DNA of 64,000 nt. Origin: Photobacterium lipolyticum (GTDB lineage Bacteria; Pseudomonadota; Gammaproteobacteria; Enterobacterales; Vibrionaceae). How positions within the stretch are numbered: position 1 is the stretch's first letter; the number at the start of each line of letters is the position of its first letter. Below the pieces are notes generated by a model. The model was not told the origin of the DNA. It worked only from the letters and a program-made list of their open reading frames with translations, and made no database searches. This document shows positions 59,392 through 64,000 of this stretch, one piece after another. The DNA lies in the NCBI RefSeq assembly GCF_003026475.1, contig NZ_PYMC01000001.1, forward strand, positions 248,001 to 312,000. Reading direction: 5' to 3'. Position numbers and translations under genes: made by a program.

Positions 59392-59607
59392 GCAATATAT
59401 CAACAGCAATAGCGTGGTCGGTCATCCGACCTGCCACAAAAACGTTAACCTGAAAGGAGATAACTAAGCCTTACGGTATTTATCAATAAAACAATACTGA
59501 AAAAGTATCATTATTTAATTATGGCAAGCATTCTTATTAATGAGAATTGTCCTGATAATTAACGTCATATTGGTATTTCACGAGATAACGACAGGGAATT
59601 GACTTAG

Positions 59608-60348
59608 ATGAATAAGAAAGTATTAGTAACAGGTGCAAAAGGCGGAATTGGTTCTTCAATTACAAATGTTCTTCTTGATGCAGGTTATCGTGTTATTGCC
59701 GCTTACTCTCCAGGTAATAAAGAATATGCTATTGAATGGTTTGAAAAAAATAACTATTCAGAAAATCAGGTTCGCTTACTCCCCCTTGATATTACAAACA
59801 CTCAATCTTGCCGAGAATCTCTTGAGTCTTTGCTTCAAGATGAAGGTCATATTGATGTTCTGGTGAATAACGCAGGGATAACGCGCGATTCAACCTTCAC
59901 ACGTATGTCCGTAGAGCAATGGCACGAGGTTATCAATACTAATCTCAATAGCCTATTTAATGTCACCCAACCACTTTTTTCTTCCATGTGTGAGCGCGGA
60001 AATGCCCGCATCATCAATATCTCATCGGTCAATGGCTTAAAAGGGCAGTTCGGTCAGACGAACTATTCTGCGGCTAAGGCTGGCATGATTGGCTTTACTA
60101 AGGCCCTTGCCGCAGAGGGCGCACGTTTTGGGGTAACTGTAAATGTGATTGCACCAGGCTATACTGGTACACCGATGGTAGAAGAAATTCAGCCAGCCGC
60201 ACTTGAACGTATCAAAGCACAAATACCGTTGAGACGCTTGGCTACACCAGATGAGGTCGCTGGAGCTGTTGCCTATCTTGCAAGTGATGCCGCCACCTAT
60301 ATCACCGGAGAGACGTTGTCTATTAACGGCGGTTTATACATGCAATAA
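59608..60348 (+). CDS. phaB: Acetoacetyl-CoA reductase (PHB synthesis)
   Basis: NADPH-dependent reductase making 3-hydroxybutyryl-CoA for poly-3-hydroxybutyrate. 246 residues. The cofactor motif is VTGAKGGIGSSI at about residues 7-18. The NNAG motif is VLVNNAGITRDS near 86-97. Catalytic Ser is in NISSVNGLKGQFGQ near 137-150, and Tyr/Lys in NYSAAKAGMIGF near 151-162, with NVIAPGYTGTPMVE after it. The QFGQTNYSAAKAG string is typical of PhaB. Vibrio phaB usually heads phaB-phaA-phaP-phaC; here only phaP follows. A related SDR cannot be fully excluded. Confidence 0.88.
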   Translation: MNKKVLVTGAKGGIGSSITNVLLDAGYRVIAAYSPGNKEYAIEWFEKNNYSENQVRLLPLDITNTQSCRESLESLLQDEGHIDVLVNNAGITRDSTFTRMSVEQWHEVINTNLNSLFNVTQPLFSSMCERGNARIINISSVNGLKGQFGQTNYSAAKAGMIGFTKALAAEGARFGVTVNVIAPGYTGTPMVEEIQPAALERIKAQIPLRRLATPDEVAGAVAYLASDAATYITGETLSINGGLYMQ

Positions 60349-60403
60349 GCATTAGCAGCTTTGACCTATAGGGCCGCATTAATCCCCAATGAGGAGTCGC
60401 AAT

Positions 60404-60745
60404 ATGTACCCGGAAATGTTTGAAACATATATAGAACAAGCAGAAAAAGCATTTGCCCCATATGTGAAGTTCAATCAACTCATTACTAAAAATATTGAAG
60501 GTATTGTAGAGCTTCAACTAAACGCAATGCACAAATATAGAGATATTGGCTTGTCTCAGCTGAAAGCTACTGGTGAAGTCAAAGATGTTCAATCTTTAGT
60601 TGCTTGCAATAACCAACAGTTAGAAAACCTGACTAAACTCTCTCAGCAAATGAATGATGATAGTCATCAACTGACAGCCATGACACAAAAATTCATCAAG
60701 GACGTCGATCACTTAATAGCTGAAAACGCAAAAGCATCACTTTAG
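60404..60745 (+). CDS. phaP: Phasin (PHB granule-associated protein)
   Basis: 113-residue helical protein of the phasin family that coats poly-hydroxybutyrate granules. The pattern MFETYIEQAEKAFAPYVKFN and NIEGIVELQLNAMHKYRDIGLSQL (about residues 25-55) is characteristic, with Gln-rich helical repeats after it. No Cys-rich or enzymatic motif except a single Cys in VACNNQQLENL. GAGGAG precedes the ATG at 60404. It begins 55 bases after phaB, which supports the assignment of both. Confidence 0.88.
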   Translation: MYPEMFETYIEQAEKAFAPYVKFNQLITKNIEGIVELQLNAMHKYRDIGLSQLKATGEVKDVQSLVACNNQQLENLTKLSQQMNDDSHQLTAMTQKFIKDVDHLIAENAKASL

Positions 60746-60800
60746 CTTAGGGCTTTGCTGACTATCAACCGAGATGCATTCTTGATAAATACTGTAAATT

Positions 60801-60828
60801 GAGGGGCACAAGCTAAGCTTTGCCCCTC
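60801..60828 (+). terminator. Terminator hairpin after phaP
   Basis: GAGGGGCA / TGCCCCTC stem with an inner AAGCT/AGCTT pairing, 56 bases after the phaP stop. The T-tract is poor, so termination may be partial. Confidence 0.6.
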
Positions 60829-61089
60829 TAATGGCGCGGTGAATTTGTCTCCTGATATAGAAAAGAGGCTGTTAAATGCATATCTAAGTGACCTTAAGGT
60901 TAGTTAGGTAAAAAGATTTCCATAAATTCATACATCCAATTACTGTCATTCAACACAGGTCGTTACACTCATTCCCCCTTAAAATGAACTATTGTCAATA
61001 GTATCCATTTAGCTCTGTAATAGCCGTGATGTCGTATCACCAATGCGCGCTTAGAATGGTGCAATTATTCATTTTGGGAGGCCATTTTA
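60829..61089 (+). other. Upstream region of the antiporter gene
   Basis: 261 AT-rich bases with no gene. A good GGGAG precedes the antiporter start, but no promoter pair stands out. Confidence 0.4.
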
Positions 61090-63096
61090 GTGAGTTATTC
61101 TATATCAGAATTCTTTATGGCCATGTTTATCTTGCTGCTCGCGTCAGCCATCACCAAGCCGCTGGCTAAGCTAACCAGGATTCCCTACTCTGTACTGCTA
61201 GTACTAGCCGGACTTTTGCTCCATGAAACGCAGGATTTACTCTCCCTGCCCCTGGAAGCGCTGACAAACAAAGAGGTAACCCACGACATTATCCTTTTTG
61301 TGCTCTTGCCCACCCTGGTCTTCGAAACAGCATACAATCTGGATATCAGCAAGTTAGCCGCAAATCGGCTGGCCATTTTTGTGCTGGCTCTACCTTGTGT
61401 ACTGATTTCCACGTTAGTGGTTGCAGCATTTATTAGCGGATTTACGTCCCTTGACTGGCACGTTGCCTTGCTGCTCGGGGCAATCTTAAGCGCCACTGAT
61501 CCCAGCGCAGTCATTACGGCCTTTCGCCAACTCAGAGCACCCAAAGACCTGATCATGCTGATTGAGGGTGAAAGCCTGTTCAACGATGCTACTGCCATCA
61601 CTCTTACTAAGATACTGGTGGTTAGTTTTGCTTTCGCAGAAGGATTCTGGCCGACCCTATTGAACGGTAGCGGCCTTTTTCTATTGACACTCGGCGGCGG
61701 TATTATTTGTGGCTGGCTACTTGCCCTATTCTTGCTTCTGCTATTAAAAAAGATGCCGGATGATCCCTTTTGGGAAATCAGCCTCAGCCTTCTTTTAGCT
61801 TTCGGTAGCTATCTCTTTGCTGAAGAAATTCTGAATGCCAGTGGCATCGTAGCAACAGCCACCGCAGGTATTACCATAGCAAGCAAGGCACCGCTTCCCA
61901 TTTCACGTAAATCCCAGCAGTATCTCAATCACTTTTGGTCTTATCTCTCTTTTATTACAACGGCCAGCGTCTTCCTAATTGTGGGACTCTGGATGGATTT
62001 AACCTTGATTTGGGAAAATGCCGCCATTTCTCTGATTGTGCTTGCAGCTCTGTGGCTGTCACGCGCATTCATCGCCTACGCCCTGATCCCAAAAATCGGT
62101 CACCTACAACGTCAGGCTAAGGCGATTCCCATTGAATTCCGCCACCTTATATTTGTAGGCGGACTGCGTGGGGCTGTCACCATGGCTCTGGCTATGGGAC
62201 TGGTTACTCTGTTTGGAAATGAAACCATCTTGTCTGTCGCCATCAGTGTGGTCTTTTTCACGACACTGCTCCAAGGGATGCTAATTGGCCCGCTTACTTC
62301 TCATTTAGGCTTAAAAGAACGAGACATTAATGACAGTATTGCCTGTGCGGAACTCACCCTATCCACACTCCATCATAGCCGGAAAGCATTGCAGCCCCTG
62401 CTCAAATCGGCGTTCGCCAAAACAGGCGCTCCGCAAGAACTTTCCCTCAAGCTGCTCCCTATGATTAAGGCTCAGGAGAGGCAGTTGCACCACTGGTTTA
62501 GCGTTGAAGTGGGCCCGATCGGCTTATGGAACCGTCTCATGCTACGTTGCGCGAGTATTGAGATAGGCTACTTATATCGGCTATTTGACCAAGGCTTGAT
62601 TAGAGGCGTTATTTTTGAAGAGCTAAAAAACTCACTTGATGAGCAGATGGAAGCGATCCGCCACCAATATCAAAGACCGAAATTCTCACTACTACCTAAA
62701 GAGTTATCAGGCTTGCTTCATCGTGCAAGAATACATATAACAAGCTCCTCCCAAAAGCTTATAGAACAAGAATATGAAATGGCCTGGGCTAGATTTCTTA
62801 GCTGTAATAACGTGCTCGACGAGTTTAAAGCTTGGACGGAAGATGAGGAAATTCCAGAAGCCGTTGCGGGTAGTGTGGCAAAAATATGGCAAGGCTGGCT
62901 AGATAGCTGCGAAACAAAAATCGTAACAATAGAACACCAACAGCCTATTATTTCCGCACAGGTTCAGCGGAGACTATTAAGAAACTATTTGCTAACAGCC
63001 CAATCCGAGCATTTACAGAACTACGTCCAGCAGTACCTCATATCGGAAGAAGATGCAGAGCAGATCAAAGAACAATTAAGATCGATGGAAACCTAG
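61090..63096 (+). CDS. Na+/H+ antiporter, CPA1/NhaP family
   Basis: 668-residue inner-membrane sodium/proton antiporter. About 12 membrane segments fill the first about 410 residues. The core motif is GAILSATDPSAVITAFRQL (near 135-155), followed by EGESLFNDATAITL (near 159-172), with ND residues used for ion binding; GGLRGAVTMALAMGL is near 357. The C-terminal about 240 residues are a soluble regulatory-type region rich in charge and helix. It starts at GTG with GGGAG upstream. In a marine bacterium it would serve sodium and pH balance. Confidence 0.92.
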   Translation: MSYSISEFFMAMFILLLASAITKPLAKLTRIPYSVLLVLAGLLLHETQDLLSLPLEALTNKEVTHDIILFVLLPTLVFETAYNLDISKLAANRLAIFVLALPCVLISTLVVAAFISGFTSLDWHVALLLGAILSATDPSAVITAFRQLRAPKDLIMLIEGESLFNDATAITLTKILVVSFAFAEGFWPTLLNGSGLFLLTLGGGIICGWLLALFLLLLLKKMPDDPFWEISLSLLLAFGSYLFAEEILNASGIVATATAGITIASKAPLPISRKSQQYLNHFWSYLSFITTASVFLIVGLWMDLTLIWENAAISLIVLAALWLSRAFIAYALIPKIGHLQRQAKAIPIEFRHLIFVGGLRGAVTMALAMGLVTLFGNETILSVAISVVFFTTLLQGMLIGPLTSHLGLKERDINDSIACAELTLSTLHHSRKALQPLLKSAFAKTGAPQELSLKLLPMIKAQERQLHHWFSVEVGPIGLWNRLMLRCASIEIGYLYRLFDQGLIRGVIFEELKNSLDEQMEAIRHQYQRPKFSLLPKELSGLLHRARIHITSSSQKLIEQEYEMAWARFLSCNNVLDEFKAWTEDEEIPEAVAGSVAKIWQGWLDSCETKIVTIEHQQPIISAQVQRRLLRNYLLTAQSEHLQNYVQQYLISEEDAEQIKEQLRSMET

Positions 63097-63358
63097 CTAT
63101 TACTGACACTCATACCATTAGCTGATATGGCAGAGTTTAACTGGCCTGCCTTTAGTAGATTGATTTTCCACCTTGGTTTGAAGGCGAAAGCGCCTTAGCA
63201 TAATTGTTCAATTCGCACATGACCATTCAGATCAACTCTACCGGTAATAGACGTCAATTTAACCTACTTTTAGGGGCATTTTTGAGCTAGTGGCACTGAA
63301 TAAAACCTTCGTGGTTGCTAATGGTAAAAGATTTTCCACTAGCTACCACTGTAAAAAA

Positions 63359-64000
63359 TCAATAGGTAAATCGCATAACTTTCAATCCTCTTTCAGGATC
63401 AATTTCTTCAAATTCAGGCGGATTATCTAAACGCTCAATAAAACGCAGTTCAGGCGCTTCCGTGGCCATTCCTTCAATTAAAAAACTGGTTGATACTGCA
63501 GGAGAATTGACACAAGCCAATACTTCCCCAGTTTCAGTTAATAAGCTCGGTAAACGACGTAAAACTTTCTGATAATCTTTCGTCAAGGCAAAACTATTTT
63601 GCTGAAAGCTAGGGGGATCAATCACAATCAAATCATAAGGACCAAGTTTCTTTAATCTTCCCCAAGATTTAAACAAGTCATGTCCAAGAAACTTCACTTT
63701 GGATAGGTCATGCTGGTTTAGCCTATGATTATCACGCCCGCGACTCAACGATGCTTTTGCCATATCTAAGTTGACGACTTGGGACGCTCCCCCTTCAATA
63801 GCAGCCACGGAAAAGCCACAGGTATAAGCAAACAGGTTAAGGACGCGCTTACCTGCAGCATTGTCTTGTACCCATTGACGGCCATAGCGCATATCAAGGA
63901 ACAAACCGTTATTCTGATTACGCCCAAGATCCAGCTTGAATGTCAGGCCATTTTCAACGACATTCTGCTGTTCAGAGGTTTCACCCCATAATACTTCAGT
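63359..64000 (-). CDS. RlmI/RlmK-like SAM methyltransferase (5' end outside the window)
   Basis: The frame stays open to the end of the window, adding 32 residues (ending ...GRNQNNG) before the first internal start, so the gene is incomplete at its N-terminus; at least 213 residues are visible. SAM motif VLNLFAYTCGFSVAAIEGG, the post-motif VVNLDMAKASLSRGRDNHRLN, and the catalytic VIDPPSFQQNSFALTKDY are those of rRNA m5C/m7G methyltransferases of the RlmI/RlmKL group. The missing N-terminus probably holds a PUA or swivel domain. The exact rRNA target cannot be told. The 262 bases between it and the antiporter gene show nothing distinct. Confidence 0.85.
   Translation of the reverse strand, partial: TEVLWGETSEQQNVVENGLTFKLDLGRNQNNGLFLDMRYGRQWVQDNAAGKRVLNLFAYTCGFSVAAIEGGASQVVNLDMAKASLSRGRDNHRLNQHDLSKVKFLGHDLFKSWGRLKKLGPYDLIVIDPPSFQQNSFALTKDYQKVLRRLPSLLTETGEVLACVNSPAVSTSFLIEGMATEAPELRFIERLDNPPEFEEIDPERGLKVMRFTY

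Overview
The window is 64 kb of chromosome from a marine gammaproteobacterium of the Vibrionaceae type. I favour a Photobacterium-like genome, but the genus is inferred from gene order and protein resemblance alone. Core genes are densely packed, the protein sequences resemble Vibrio and E. coli, and the trp/yci block keeps the enterobacterial order. There are no rRNA or tRNA genes, no prophage, no complete insertion sequence, no CRISPR array and no recognisable defence island. Short non-coding repeats (MITE-like elements, small inverted repeats, a heptamer array) occupy several intergenic gaps.

Layout. 1-4049: sapABCDF peptide/polyamine ABC transporter (sapA cut by the window edge). 4084-5989: an orphan MSHA-type prepilin and an MgtC/DUF4010 membrane protein. 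6116-12857 (minus strand): pyrF, lapB-lapA, ihfB, rpsA, cmk, aroA. 13127-17632: a Nudix hydrolase, then serC and gyrA on the minus strand. 18402-25496: ubiG, a HAD phosphatase, nrdA-nrdB-yfaE with DnaA and NrdR sites, and convergent cinA. 25670-27193: tyrP with a TyrR box and a tyrosine-rich leader ORF. 27455-36409: a more variable stretch with a DUF3943 protein, a GGDEF-EAL protein, a chemoreceptor, a metallo-beta-lactamase-fold protein, a methyltransferase and cysB. 36688-46574: the cysB-topA-yciN-sohB-yciK-rluB-yciO-trpH block. 46598-54578: the complete trp operon, with TrpR operator, trpL attenuator, a type I-beta DAHP synthase, trpE, G, D, CF, B and A. 54904-58374: a dicarboxylate/amino-acid symporter, yciB, yciA, yciI and a pilotin-like lipoprotein. 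58723-64000: a small heat-shock protein, phaB-phaP, a CPA1 Na+/H+ antiporter and a partial rRNA-methyltransferase-like gene.

How it fits together. Aromatic amino acid metabolism recurs: aroA makes EPSP for chorismate, the DAHP synthase in the trp operon supplies the first step under tryptophan control, trpE-A finish tryptophan, and tyrP imports tyrosine under an apparent TyrR site. DNA topology and replication supply form a second theme (gyrA, topA, ihfB, nrdAB). LapA/LapB and SapABCDF belong to envelope homeostasis.

Most of the window is ordinary core genome. The most unusual items are the tyrosine-codon leader and hairpin before tyrP, the DAHP synthase placed between the trpL attenuator and trpE, the intergenic repeat families, and a phaB-phaP pair lacking phaA and phaC. 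I found no convincing wholly new multigene system.
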